Assembly (NCBI GenBank): GCA_905182475.1
Contig: CAJJBR010000056.1
Location: 1 to 64,000, forward strand
Direction: 5' to 3'
Source of the DNA: Akkermansiaceae bacterium
Lineage (GTDB): Bacteria; Verrucomicrobiota; Verrucomicrobiia; Verrucomicrobiales; Akkermansiaceae
Length of the DNA: 64,000 bases
The translations under genes were made by a program, and so were the position numbers. The notes below the pieces were generated by a model, which worked only from the letters and a program-made list of their open reading frames with translations, was not told the origin of the DNA and searched no databases. Below are positions 63,519-64,000 of the stretch, piece by piece (position 1 is the stretch's first letter; the number at the start of each line of letters is the position of its first letter).

Positions 63519-64000
63519 TTATTTCAACGGGTCGCCGTCCTTGAAAAGATACTTCATGGCTTGCTCCATATCTTTGTCTCCCCGTCCGGAGACGTTGACG
63601 ATGATGATCTCCGACTTCGGGAGGGAGCCGGCGACTTTGAGGATGTATGCCATGGCGTGGGCGGTTTCCAGAGCGGGGATAATTCCCTCAGTGGTGGCGA
63701 GATCCTTGAAACCTGCGAGCGCTTCCTCGTCTGTTGCGAATGTGTATTCGACGCGGCCTGCCTCTTGCAGGAAGGCGTGTTCGGGGCCAATGGCCGCGTA
63801 GTCGAGCCCGGCGGAAACCGAATGGGTGAGTTCGATCTGGCCGTCGTCGTTTGCTAAGAGCCAGGTTTTCGTGCCTTGGAGGACTCCGAGTTTCCCTCCT
63901 TGGAAACGGGCTGCGTGACGCTCCGGGATGATGCCGTCTCCACCTGCCTCAACGCCAACCATGCGGACGTTTTCATCGCCGAGGAATGGATGGAAAAGCC
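63519..64000 (-). CDS. trpB: Tryptophan synthase beta chain, 3' part (cut by window edge)
   Basis: About 160 residues are inside the window; the start lies beyond 64000. LFHPFLGDENVRMVGVEAGG, LQGTKTWLLANDDGQIELTHSVSAGLDYAAIGPEHAFLQE, and the end NVSGRGDKDMEQAM are highly conserved parts of the PLP-dependent TrpB. It joins indole (from the alpha chain) with serine. No trpA seen within the window. Confidence 0.95.
   Translation of the reverse strand, partial: LFHPFLGDENVRMVGVEAGGDGIIPERHAARFQGGKLGVLQGTKTWLLANDDGQIELTHSVSAGLDYAAIGPEHAFLQEAGRVEYTFATDEEALAGFKDLATTEGIIPALETAHAMAYILKVAGSLPKSEIIIVNVSGRGDKDMEQAMKYLFKDGDPLK

Overview
The window looks like a chromosomal piece from a member of the Verrucomicrobiota, probably near Akkermansiaceae/Verrucomicrobiaceae. 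This is inferred from gene content: a PVC-type membrane-bound dehydrogenase fused to cytochrome c, DUF1501 and arylsulfatase genes, a verrucomicrobial secretin-type module (Amuc_1098-like), a squalene/phytoene synthase beside a CdsZ-type zinc-ribbon protein, and FAS1 proteins next to an ECF sigma/anti-sigma pair. No rRNA gene, complete tRNA or CRISPR array was seen.

Layout. Positions 1-4342 hold a broken old-yellow-enzyme start, an N-formylglutamate amidohydrolase-like gene and mfd. From about 4343 to 18940 the DNA is an accessory region: fragments of an AAA ATPase, a DCL-like protein, a DUF1501 protein, a RAYT transposase, an IS91-type transposase, a sulfatase, a MoxR ATPase and another probable transposase. 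These are mixed with intact genes (PhoD-like phosphatase, Sel1-repeat protein, ankyrin-like protein, FAS1/ECF/RskA cluster) and six copies of a 77-78 bp repeat in two sequence types. From 18942 to 26957 there are an MFS permease, two paralogous spermidine-synthase-like genes, a rhodanese, a frameshifted arylsulfatase and a four-gene DCC/membrane/MBOAT operon. From 27092 to 38403 housekeeping genes dominate (guaA, guaB, squalene/phytoene synthase, CdsZ-like, rarD, dCMP deaminase, gpmI, peptidase U32). From 38543 to 64000 lie large envelope and TPR proteins, a giant frameshifted envelope protein, the PVC dehydrogenase-cytochrome, a DUF1460 amidase, an ECF sigma factor, an LptF/LptG-type permease, a MATE pump, a TPM-domain pair, a short ALDH-like protein, menG/ubiE, msrA and the 3' part of trpB.

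The most striking property is repeat biology. First, identical 429 bp modules precede two unrelated genes (9798 and 11234) and give both the same ribosome binding site and N-terminal leader, with the join exactly at the repeat's 3' end. Second, degenerate tandem repeats with a 7 bp period occur across the window. They sit directly upstream of start codons, in two cases supplying a TTG start in the same phase, or in frame inside genes (mfd and, three times, the U32 peptidase). Third, two palindromic REP-like elements occur both in frame inside genes and overlapping stop codons. Together these suggest continuing small-element spread that rewrites gene starts, ends and internal loops.
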